Part shown: one piece after another, positions 1 to 6,061 of the stretch
Position numbering within the stretch: position 1 is the first letter of the stretch
Layout of the letters: every line of letters begins with the position of its first letter
Assembly (NCBI GenBank): GCA_035555975.1
Contig: DATMFV010000092.1
Span: 1 to 6,299, forward strand
Length of the DNA: 6,299 nt
Direction of reading: 5' to 3'
Source: DATMFV01 sp035555975
Lineage (GTDB): Bacteria; Verrucomicrobiota; Verrucomicrobiia; Chthoniobacterales; Chthoniobacteraceae
The notes under the pieces: generated by a model
The model's input: only the letters and a program-made list of their open reading frames with translations
Told to the model about the DNA's origin: nothing
Databases searched by the model: none
Program-made: the position numbers and the translations under genes

Positions 1-140
1 CCGCTACGCTCCGGCCTCCTGAGAGGCTGAATGGGTGCGGGAATCAATCAGAAAAAGCGCTTCCATTCAAAAATTCCAGTTTTGAACCGTCTCTGTCCAA
101 TTTTGCTCCGTCTCTGTCAAATTTTGAACCGGCCCCGACA
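1..140. mobile_element. Terminal end of an IS21-family-like insertion sequence (partial, continues left of window)
   Basis: This stretch has no convincing gene and ends in about two and a half copies of a 21-bp tandem repeat, followed by GGCCCCGACA at 131-140. Read on the minus strand the putative element begins TGTCGGGGCC. IS21-family elements are known to have 5'-TG...CA-3' ends with several short repeats just inside each terminus, downstream of the istA/istB transposition genes, and the layout here matches that. The element would extend leftwards out of the window, so neither istA/istB nor the other end nor a target-site duplication can be seen. Frames in the first 30 bases close at stops at 20-22 and 28-30, either of which could be the tail of a gene lying further left. 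Assignment to IS21 rests on repeat layout and terminal bases, not on a transposase. Confidence 0.55.
72..131. repeat. 21-bp tandem repeat inside the putative IS end
   Basis: Two adjacent 21-bp units at 87-107 and 108-128 share CCGTCTCTGTC, then C/A, then AATTTTG, and differ only there and in the last two bases (CT versus AA). A degenerate partial unit precedes them at about 72-86 (TCCAGTTTTGAA) and the start of another (CCG) follows at 129-131. Units of this length next to a CA-3' terminus resemble the internal transposase-binding repeats of IS21-family ends. The repeat itself is seen directly; its role is inferred. Confidence 0.8.
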
Positions 141-151
141 TCTTTCCGTTT

Positions 152-1903
152 TTACAGCGACTTGTCCGTCACCGCTCCTTCCGAGGCGGAACTGACCAGT
201 TTGGCGTACTTGGCGAGAACGCCCCGGCGGTAGAGCGGTTCGCGCGGTTTCCAGCCGGCGAGCCGTGCGGCGATCTCCTCCTGCGAAAGGTGGAGGGTGA
301 TCTCGCGCGTTTCGGCGTCAATGGTGATCTTGTCGCCGTCGCGGATGATGGCGATCGGTCCGCCCGATGCCGCTTCCGGGGTGATGTGCCCGACGACAAA
401 GCCGTGGCTGCCGCCGGAGAAACGCCCGTCGGTAATCAGCGCGACCTCCTTGCCCAGGCCCTTGCCCATGACGGCGGAGGTCGGCCCGAGCATTTCACGC
501 ATCCCCGGGCCGCCCTTGGGCCCTTCGTAGCGGATGACGATCACGTCGCCCTTGACCACGGTGCCATCAAGGATCGCCTGCATCCCGGCTTCCTCGCCGT
601 CGAAGACGCGGGCCGAGCCGGTGAAGGAGAGCCCTTCCTTGCCGGAAATTTTCGCCACCGCCCCTTCGTGGGCGAGGTTGCCGTAGAGGATGACGAGGTG
701 GCTGTCTTTCTTGATCGGGTCCGAAAGCGGGCGGATGATTTCCTGCCCTTCGGGGTAGGGGGCGGCCTCGGCGAGGTTTTCGGCGAGCGTTTTCCCGGTG
801 ACGGTCAGGCAGTCGCCATGGAGCAGCCCGGCGTCGAGCAGCGTCTTCATCATCGGCTGAATCCCGCCGATGGCGACCAGTTCCGCCATGAGGAAGCGAC
901 CGCTCGGCTTCAGGTCGGCCAGGACCGGCACCCGTTTGCCGATTTCGGTAAAGTCATCGATGCTCAGTTCGACGTTGCATTCGTGCGCCATGGCGAGGAG
1001 GTGGAGGACGGCGTTGGTCGAGCCCCCCAGCGCGATGACCACGGTGATCGCGTTTTCAAACGCCTTGCGCGTCAGGATGTCGAGCGGGCGGATGTTCTTT
1101 TTGAGCAGTTCCACCACGGCGGCCCCGGCCCGGCGGCTGTCGTCGATCTTGGCCTGCGAGACGGCGTCCTGCGCGGAACTGCCCGGCAGCGACATGCCGA
1201 GCGCCTCAATCGCGCTCGCCATCGTGTTGGCGGTGTACATCCCGCCGCACGCACCCGCGCCGGGGATCGAGACTTCCTCGATGAGTTGCAGTTCGGCGTC
1301 GTCGACCTGTCCGTTGGCGTGGCCGCCGACCGCTTCGAAGACGGAAACGATGTCGAGCTTCTTGTCGGCGAGCGCTTCGGCCCGTTCCTTGTTGAGCCGG
1401 TTGGCGGCGAGGATCGCCGTCAGGCAGCCGGGCAGGATCGTCCCGCCATAGACAAAGACGGCGGGGCGGTTGAGCCGGGCGATCGCCATGATGCAGGCGG
1501 GCATGTTCTTGTCGCACCCGCCGATGGCGACGACCCCGTCAAACCCTTCGCACCCGACCACGGTTTCCACGGAATCGGCGATGACCTCGCGCGAAACGAG
1601 CGAATATTTCATCCCTTCGGTCCCCATCGAAATCCCGTCGGAAATGGTGATCGTGTTGAAAATGACCGCCTTTCCGCCCGAGGCGTCGACTCCTGCCGCC
1701 GACTCGCGCGCGAGCTGGTCGATATGGATGTTGCACGGCGTCACCTGGCTCCAGGTGGAGGCGATCCCGATCTGCGGCTTCTCAAAATCCTCCCGCTCAA
1801 ACCCTACGGCGTGCAACATGGCGCGGCTCGGCGCGCGGTCGGGGCCGTCGACGACTTGAGAGGAATAGTGGCGGAGATGGGATTCGGTCGGTGTGGCGCT
1901 CAT
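152..1903 (-). CDS. ilvD: Dihydroxy-acid dehydratase (IlvD)
   Basis: This 583-residue protein of the IlvD/Edd family dehydrates 2,3-dihydroxy-isovalerate and 2,3-dihydroxy-3-methylvalerate to 2-oxo acids in valine, isoleucine and leucine synthesis, in the cytoplasm. The three iron-sulfur ligand cysteines are visible: Cys57 (TPCN), Cys130 (GGCDKN) and Cys219 (GACGG). Also present are Asp89 in ISDGISMG, Lys132 (the carbamylated lysine position), Glu460 in YEGPKGGPGM and the catalytic serine motif GRFSGGSHG (Ser496). The ATG at 1903 (MSATPTES) is preferred over an in-frame TTG at 1960, because the extra 19 residues do not look like the family and would overlap a hairpin and a promoter candidate. 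No Shine-Dalgarno sequence precedes it. The spacing from Cys130 to Cys219 is longer than I recall for typical homologues, from an insert at about residues 160-183. An IS end lies 11 bp past the stop, and no native terminator is visible. No other ilv gene is in the window. Confidence 0.96.
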   Translation of the reverse strand: MSATPTESHLRHYSSQVVDGPDRAPSRAMLHAVGFEREDFEKPQIGIASTWSQVTPCNIHIDQLARESAAGVDASGGKAVIFNTITISDGISMGTEGMKYSLVSREVIADSVETVVGCEGFDGVVAIGGCDKNMPACIMAIARLNRPAVFVYGGTILPGCLTAILAANRLNKERAEALADKKLDIVSVFEAVGGHANGQVDDAELQLIEEVSIPGAGACGGMYTANTMASAIEALGMSLPGSSAQDAVSQAKIDDSRRAGAAVVELLKKNIRPLDILTRKAFENAITVVIALGGSTNAVLHLLAMAHECNVELSIDDFTEIGKRVPVLADLKPSGRFLMAELVAIGGIQPMMKTLLDAGLLHGDCLTVTGKTLAENLAEAAPYPEGQEIIRPLSDPIKKDSHLVILYGNLAHEGAVAKISGKEGLSFTGSARVFDGEEAGMQAILDGTVVKGDVIVIRYEGPKGGPGMREMLGPTSAVMGKGLGKEVALITDGRFSGGSHGFVVGHITPEAASGGPIAIIRDGDKITIDAETREITLHLSQEEIAARLAGWKPREPLYRRGVLAKYAKLVSSASEGAVTDKSL

Positions 1904-1930
1904 GGCAAAAACGGGAAGATGAAGCGCAAT

Positions 1931-1960
1931 GTCATACACCCGCGCCCCGGGGTTCGCCAA
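1931..1960 (-). promoter_or_regulatory. Possible sigma-70-type promoter for ilvD
   Basis: On the minus strand TTGGCG (1955-1960) and TATGAC (1931-1936) are separated by 18 bp; each matches four of six consensus bases. Transcription would begin near 1924, about 20 nt before the ilvD ATG. The -35 box overlaps one arm of the hairpin at 1957-1982. It is a weak match and could be chance. If it is wrong, ilvD would be read from the upstream SDR promoter. Confidence 0.3.
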
Positions 1961-1982
1961 GCCTTTCGGAAACGAAAGTTGG
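1957..1982. other. Hairpin between the SDR gene and ilvD
   Basis: CTTTCG (1963-1968) and CGAAAG (1973-1978) form a perfect 6-bp stem around a GAAA loop (plus strand) or TTTC loop (minus strand). CCAA (1957-1960) and TTGG (1979-1982) extend it by four pairs across a two-base bulge (GC, 1961-1962). It sits in the 105-bp gap downstream of the SDR stop. No run of T follows on either strand, so it does not look like a standard intrinsic terminator. It might stabilise an mRNA end or attenuate read-through into ilvD; both are inference. Confidence 0.45.
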
Positions 1983-2008
1983 AAAGTATTAAGAGAAATG
2001 ATGGATCT

Positions 2009-2767
2009 CTAAAACGTCGAGAGATCGGTCCCCGCGCCGTAAACCTTGCCGTGCCATTCGGGCCGGAAGTTTTTCAGGACCTCGACGGTCTTGCGTGCGA
2101 CATCGAACGGGCTGCGGGTGGTCCCGGCGTCGATGCTCTTCTGCGTGGAGGGAATCCAGCGGCGTCCCGCTTCGGAGTCGGCCTGATATTGGGTCATCTC
2201 GGTTTTCACGAGCCCCGGGCCGGCCCCCAGAACATAGACGTTCCTGCCGTCCATTTTGAGTTCCTCGGCGGCGATGCGCGTCACTTCCATCAGCGCGGCC
2301 TTGCTCGAACCGTAGCCGGAACCGCCGACGGGACGTCCGCCATTCATGTTGATGATAAAGCCGGAGTCGCGCTCGCGCATCTGCGGAAGGACGCCCTGCA
2401 TCATCAGAAACGCGCCGAGCAGGTTGGCGGTGACATCCTTCCACCAGTCTTCGGCGTCGAGTTCCCACGTCGCCCCGAGGCAGTTGAACCGCCCGGCGTT
2501 GTTGAAGAGGAGGTCGACGGGTCCCAACTCGCGGTTGATCGTCGCCACGGCTTCGCGGACCTGCCCGGCGTCGGTGATATCGACCACGACCGGCAGCGCC
2601 GTGCCGCCATTGGCGCGGATTTCAGCGGCGACCGGTTCCAGAGTCTCAAGGCGGCGGCCGCAGCAGGCTACTTTGGCTCCTTCCTGCGCAAACGTCAGCG
2701 CGAGCGCCCGCCCGATTCCGCCGCCTGCCCCTGTCACGATCACCGTTGCATTCTGGAAGTCAAACAT
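2009..2767 (-). CDS. SDR-family NAD(P)-dependent oxidoreductase, catalytic serine apparently absent
   Basis: This 252-residue protein has the length and motif order of a classical short-chain dehydrogenase/reductase, a cytoplasmic Rossmann-fold enzyme. It shows the cofactor glycine motif TGAGGGIG (12-19), an arginine pair after the second strand (CGRR, 36-39) that favours NADPH, Asp63 in VVDITD, NNAG (89-92), the structural Asn at 115, the YGSSK active site (Tyr152, Lys156) and the PG motif at 184-185. The usual SS before the active-site loop is replaced by MNGG (141-144) and the loop to Tyr152 is about three residues short, so the standard catalytic serine is not evident. The substrate cannot be told. 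The ATG at 2767 places the glycine motif at the normal distance from the N-terminus; the open frame upstream of it lies over the AraC gene and is not coding. The gene has its own good promoter and almost no leader. It could be co-transcribed with ilvD, 105 bp downstream. Confidence 0.9.
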   Translation of the reverse strand: MFDFQNATVIVTGAGGGIGRALALTFAQEGAKVACCGRRLETLEPVAAEIRANGGTALPVVVDITDAGQVREAVATINRELGPVDLLFNNAGRFNCLGATWELDAEDWWKDVTANLLGAFLMMQGVLPQMRERDSGFIINMNGGRPVGGSGYGSSKAALMEVTRIAAEELKMDGRNVYVLGAGPGLVKTEMTQYQADSEAGRRWIPSTQKSIDAGTTRSPFDVARKTVEVLKNFRPEWHGKVYGAGTDLSTF

Positions 2768-2777
2768 ATGGCGGCGG

Positions 2778-2806
2778 ATGATAGGAACCGCCCCGGCCAG
2801 CGTCAA
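2778..2806 (-). promoter_or_regulatory. Sigma-70-type promoter for the SDR gene, near-leaderless
   Basis: On the minus strand TTGACG (2801-2806) and TATCAT (2778-2783) are separated by exactly 17 bp; each matches five of six consensus bases. Transcription starting 6-9 bases beyond the -10 box would begin at about 2769-2772, only a few bases before the ATG at 2767. This fits the absence of any ribosome binding site. The boxes and spacing are seen directly; activity and start point are inferred. Confidence 0.65.
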
Positions 2807-2828
2807 GCGCCGCAGAGCGAGGGGGCGG
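2788..2828. repeat. GC-rich inverted repeat between the AraC and SDR genes
   Basis: CCGCCCC (2788-2794) and GGGGCGG (2822-2828) are complementary 7-bp arms around a 27-bp loop that contains a short inner GCG/CGC pair. It lies just past the AraC stop codon. No T run follows, so it is at best a weak transcript-end structure. In GC-rich DNA such arms also arise by chance. It overlaps the -35 box of the SDR promoter. Confidence 0.25.
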
Positions 2829-2832
2829 GGCA

Positions 2833-3636
2833 TCAAAAAACGTGGGACGCCGGCTCGGCTCCGCCAATGTAGCGCCCGGGGCTGACGCCGATGTAACGCC
2901 GGAACATGGCGATAAACGCGGATGAAGTGGAGTAACCGAGATCGAGCGCGACCGATTCGACGCTGCGGCCGAGTTGCAGCATCGGCAGCGCGTGGAGCAG
3001 GCGCAACCGCTGCCGCCATTCGGTGAGCGACATGCCGAGTTCCTTTCTGGCGCGGCGGATGAGCGTTCTTTCGCTCAGGTGAAACGCCGCGGCCAGTTCC
3101 GGGAGAGAGCGGTGGTCGGCCGGATTGCTCCGCAGGGAGTGAAGCACCGCTTCGAGCTGCGGATCGGCGGTATGGGGGATCTGCGTGAGCGCGGTCGAAC
3201 AGTCGGAGAGCTGGTCGACGAGGACTTCCAGCAGGCGGCGGGTGGAGGGATGTTCGCATTTGCCGGGCGGAAGGTCACGCAGGTGTTCGAGGATCACCCG
3301 CACCAACGGCGAGACGACCACGCCGCAAAGCTCCGCGGGCATCTGGCCGCACAACCCTTTGTTGATATAGATCGAGCCATGAACAGCTTCCCGTTCATTG
3401 AAGGCCGTATGCACCGTGCCTTCGGGAATCCACATTCCAAAACGCGGCGGCACCAGATAGTGGGCCGGGCCCGCCTTTACTTCCGTCGTTCCGCTAAAGG
3501 AGTAAACGAACTCTCCCCAGTGATGGCACATCACCGGGTACTCTCCGTGCGCGGGCATCGACTCCGTGCGGAAAAAGACCGGCATCGGCAGTTCCTGCAA
3601 AAACGGCGGTCGCCGGAAGCGGGCATCGGTAGTCAT
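2833..3636 (-). CDS. AraC-family transcriptional regulator with N-terminal cupin-like sensor domain
   Basis: The 267-residue protein has a cupin-like ligand-binding half at about residues 20-100, with HHWGEFVYSFSG (38-49) and LVPPRFGMWIPEGTVH (61-76). The latter is typical of AraC regulators of the NimR/YeaM type. The C-terminal AraC DNA-binding domain spans about 168-256: a first helix-turn-helix around 178-200 (LAAAFHLSERTLIRRARKEL) and a second around 226-248 (VALDLGYSTSSAFIAMFRRY), followed by GVSPGRY. The ATG at 3636 gives a normal N-terminus, but no Shine-Dalgarno sequence precedes it. The gene is divergent from an EamA transporter across a 97-bp gap. NimR-type regulators often sit beside and control an exporter gene, so the transporter is the likely target (inference). 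The SDR gene 65 bp downstream may also be controlled but has its own promoter. The inducer is unknown. Confidence 0.92.
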   Translation of the reverse strand: MTTDARFRRPPFLQELPMPVFFRTESMPAHGEYPVMCHHWGEFVYSFSGTTEVKAGPAHYLVPPRFGMWIPEGTVHTAFNEREAVHGSIYINKGLCGQMPAELCGVVVSPLVRVILEHLRDLPPGKCEHPSTRRLLEVLVDQLSDCSTALTQIPHTADPQLEAVLHSLRSNPADHRSLPELAAAFHLSERTLIRRARKELGMSLTEWRQRLRLLHALPMLQLGRSVESVALDLGYSTSSAFIAMFRRYIGVSPGRYIGGAEPASHVF

Positions 3637-3733
3637 CGTGGGAGTCTTTTTCGTGAGTGTGGCGGTTTTCCGCGATCGATTGGCCGGGGCGGACTAGGTC
3701 GGCGCGGGGCCTTGACGCTACACTTTTACCAGA
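3637..3733. promoter_or_regulatory. Divergent regulatory region between the AraC regulator and EamA transporter genes
   Basis: This 97-bp gap must hold both promoters. A small inverted repeat GCGG-TTTT-CCGC lies at 3662-3673 and overlaps the palindrome CGATCG at 3673-3678; either could be part of an operator. TTGACG at 3712-3717 resembles a -35 box, but no good -10 lies 16-18 bp downstream. TACACT at 3719-3724 is a weak -10 candidate that would give a transcript starting only a few bases before the transporter ATG. No clear promoter for the AraC gene is visible. Confidence 0.4.
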
Positions 3734-4708
3734 ATGTCGAATGAACTCAATACGAGAAAGCCGGTGGACGGGGCCGCTGCCGGTCTCATGGTGGTGCTTT
3801 GCCTGATCTGGGGGCTCCAGCAGACGGCGATCAAAGCGGCAGCCCCGGATGTCGCGCCGGTCCTGCAGGTGGCCCTTCGTTCCGGGGTGGCGGCGCTGCT
3901 GGTGGGCCTCTTTCGCGGGTGGATCTCCCGGGACCCGTGGATCAAAGGGGTGGCATTCGGGCCGGGGCTGATCGTCGGCGTGCTCTTTGCGGGGGAGTTT
4001 CTCTTTGTCGCCGAAGGGTTGCGTTATACCACCGCTTCGCACATGGCGGTCTTTCCCTATACCTCGCCGATGTTTGCCGCGCTCGGCCTGCATTTCTTCC
4101 TGCCGGATGAACGTCTGACGCGCTCGCAATGGATAGGGATCGGCCTGGCGTTTGTCGGGATCGCGATCACTTTTCTGGGGCCGAAAGGGGGCGCCCTCAA
4201 CGAGGCTTCACCTGACTGGCTGTTGGGCGATCTTCTCGGCCTCTGTGCCGGAGCTTCCTGGGGGTTGACCACGGTAGCGATCCGTGTCACGCGCCTGAGC
4301 GAAGCCCCCGCCGCCCAGACGTTGTTCTATCAACTCGTGGCCGGCTTCGTGGTGCTGATGGCGGCCACCGTGGCGACCGATCAACTCCGCTTCACCTCGA
4401 GCGTTCTGGCATGGAGCAGTCTCGGCTTTCAGACGATCATTGTCTCCTTTGCCAGCTTTCTTGCGTGGTTCTGGCTCCTGCGCAGCTATCTTGCGGCCCG
4501 GCTCGGCGTGCTTTCGTTTATGACCCCCCTTTTCGGGGTAGCCATGGGGGCGATCCTTCTGGATGAACCGCTCAATGCCTATTTTCTCGGCGGCGCGGCG
4601 TGTGTCCTTGGGGGGATGCTGATCGTCAATGGCAAAAGCATCCTGCGAAAGAAGGAGACGGCTCCCGAAGCGTCCCGGCTGGAAGATGATCCGGTACGGC
4701 TCACCTGA
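3734..4708 (+). CDS. EamA/DMT-family (drug/metabolite transporter) membrane permease
   Basis: This 324-residue integral inner-membrane protein has ten predicted hydrophobic segments (about 14-32, 41-60, 74-92, 103-122, 132-149, 164-184, 196-213, 227-247, 256-276 and 283-299). They form two EamA repeats, the standard DMT architecture and length. Family hallmarks include LIWGLQQTAIK in helix 1, FPYTSPMFAAL in helix 4, GASWGLTT opening the second repeat and MTPLFGVAMGAILLDEP near the end. Such proteins usually export amino acids, metabolites or drugs; the substrate cannot be read from sequence. The ATG at 3734 is used; a later ATG at 3788 would remove the soluble leader and start directly in helix 1. 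No Shine-Dalgarno sequence is seen. Divergence from an AraC regulator suggests inducible export. The gene ends 18 bp from the convergent stop of the saccharopine dehydrogenase gene; only the palindrome GGCGCGCC (4718-4725) lies between, with no real terminator. Confidence 0.93.
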   Translation: MSNELNTRKPVDGAAAGLMVVLCLIWGLQQTAIKAAAPDVAPVLQVALRSGVAALLVGLFRGWISRDPWIKGVAFGPGLIVGVLFAGEFLFVAEGLRYTTASHMAVFPYTSPMFAALGLHFFLPDERLTRSQWIGIGLAFVGIAITFLGPKGGALNEASPDWLLGDLLGLCAGASWGLTTVAIRVTRLSEAPAAQTLFYQLVAGFVVLMAATVATDQLRFTSSVLAWSSLGFQTIIVSFASFLAWFWLLRSYLAARLGVLSFMTPLFGVAMGAILLDEPLNAYFLGGAACVLGGMLIVNGKSILRKKETAPEASRLEDDPVRLT

Positions 4709-4726
4709 ATCAACCTTGGCGCGCCG

Positions 4727-6061
4727 TTACGCTTCCTCTTCCACAAAGTGGACGCCATGCTCCGCCAGTTCCGCCATGACCGGTTCATAGATTTCCGGAA
4801 GGGTGGGTAGCAATACTCCGCGGGCCGATACTTTCCCCTGCATCAGAAGATTGGCAAAAATCCCCAGTGGAAGCCCCACCAGCCGGGCCATGGCGGTATC
4901 AACGCTGTTGTTGCCTTTCACGATCAGGGTTGAAGTCAGCCTGCGCGCTTTCCGTTCCTGTTCGTATTCAAAAACATGCTGCATGATGACCATATCGCGA
5001 TCTTCCGCCTTCAAAGGCCATTTCTCCAGCAGGATGGCCTGAAGGATCTGCGCCGGCGTCGCCTCCTCCAGCCCGATTTTCCGGTCGCTCAAAAGCCCCA
5101 GCCATTCCAGCTTTTCCATGACTTCGCCATGTTCTTCAATCTCCAGCAAAGCCGCCAGCCGCGTTTTCAGCGAACCTTGCCGGCCGCCTTCCCATCCCAG
5201 AAACGCTTCGGTCAGCGCGGCATAGGTCAGCGCCTGGCTACCCGAAACCGTCACGGCGTCGTCGGTCAACCCGAGTTTCACCAGGGCATCCCAGGCCCGG
5301 CAAAAACCTTGGCGGCGAATCGTTCCGCGAAAGAGTGTCTCCACCTCCTGGAGACCGTAGGCCTCCCGGTAGGAAAGCGAATCGCGGTTGGCATAGACTT
5401 CCCATTCGCCCATCCCCGGCACCGAAATCGGCTGCACCTGCCGGAACAGGCGCTGGTAGGGAATATAGCGGATGATCCCCCGCTCCAGAAACCGCGCGGT
5501 GCCCCGGCCCGCCAGCACAACATTGCGCGGGTTCCAGCTAAGTTTGTAATGCCACGGATGATCGTCGCTCTCCGGTGCGACCAATCCACCGGTGGACGAG
5601 CGGAAACCGGTCATCCGGCCTCCGGCTGCACGAATGGCGTCGATGCGCTGCATGGCGCTCATGTGGTCGATGCCGGGGTCGAGCCCGATCTCATTCATAA
5701 AAACCAGCGAACGGCGCTTCACCTCCTCATGCCATCCTTTCAACCCGGGCGTGACATAACTGGCTGTTGCCAGATGCCGCCCCAGATCAAGACAATCGTG
5801 TGCCACCCGTTCATGAAACTGCGGCGGCATCATCGAGACGACCAGGTCGTGATCCGCCACGGCCTGACGCCGGGCGGCGTCGTCCAGAACATTCAGCGCG
5901 ACGGCTTTTCCATGGTTGTGACCGGCCACGCATCGTTGGGCCGCATGCAGGTCGGCATCCGCTACCGTGACGGTATAGCCGTGGCGTTTCCCTTGTTTGA
6001 GCAGGTAGGCAATCAATACGGTGGCCGAGCGCCCTGCGCCCATGATCAGAAGATTTTTCAT
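4727..6061 (-). CDS. Saccharopine dehydrogenase-family protein (Lys9-like, glutamate-forming type)
   Basis: The 444-residue protein begins with a Rossmann dinucleotide-binding segment (LLIMGAGRSA, 4-13; acidic VADAD, 33-37). It continues with features of the Lys9/AASS C-terminal saccharopine dehydrogenase family: NEIGLDPGIDHMSAM (123-137), GGLVAPESDDHPWHYK (158-173), SWNPRNVVLAG (175-185), YANRDSLSYREAYG (223-236) and ETLFRGTIRRQGFC (241-254). Family members interconvert saccharopine with alpha-aminoadipate semialdehyde and glutamate using NAD(P). Related bacterial enzymes include carboxynorspermidine dehydrogenases, but the motifs above look closer to Lys9. It is free-standing: no lysine-ketoglutarate reductase domain is fused and no partner gene is in the window, so whether it serves lysine breakdown, synthesis or another imine reduction is open. 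The ATG at 6061 starts just before the first beta strand. No Shine-Dalgarno sequence precedes it, but the stop of a candidate small ORF overlaps it as ATGA. Confidence 0.88.
   Translation of the reverse strand: MKNLLIMGAGRSATVLIAYLLKQGKRHGYTVTVADADLHAAQRCVAGHNHGKAVALNVLDDAARRQAVADHDLVVSMMPPQFHERVAHDCLDLGRHLATASYVTPGLKGWHEEVKRRSLVFMNEIGLDPGIDHMSAMQRIDAIRAAGGRMTGFRSSTGGLVAPESDDHPWHYKLSWNPRNVVLAGRGTARFLERGIIRYIPYQRLFRQVQPISVPGMGEWEVYANRDSLSYREAYGLQEVETLFRGTIRRQGFCRAWDALVKLGLTDDAVTVSGSQALTYAALTEAFLGWEGGRQGSLKTRLAALLEIEEHGEVMEKLEWLGLLSDRKIGLEEATPAQILQAILLEKWPLKAEDRDMVIMQHVFEYEQERKARRLTSTLIVKGNNSVDTAMARLVGLPLGIFANLLMQGKVSARGVLLPTLPEIYEPVMAELAEHGVHFVEEEA

Noticed and set aside
1904..1960. Longer ilvD start at an in-frame TTG (19 extra residues)
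   Set aside because: The extra residues do not resemble IlvD N-termini, there is no ribosome site, and the region holds a hairpin and a promoter candidate. The ATG at 1903 is adequate.
290..2872. Very long open frame (860 codons) on the plus strand, opposite ilvD and the SDR gene
   Set aside because: Its translation is low-complexity, rich in Arg, Gly, Asp and Ala, with no domain. It crosses two well-supported genes and an intergenic gap, and arises from the G/C-ending codons of the real genes on the other strand.
2768..3259. N-terminal extension of the SDR frame upstream of its ATG
   Set aside because: The extension overlaps the AraC gene in another frame, is Arg/Pro-rich, and the ATG at 2767 puts the cofactor motif at the usual place directly behind a promoter.
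4709..4726. Bidirectional terminator between the two convergent genes
   Set aside because: The gap is only 18 bp and holds just the 8-bp palindrome GGCGCGCC, with no loop and no T run.
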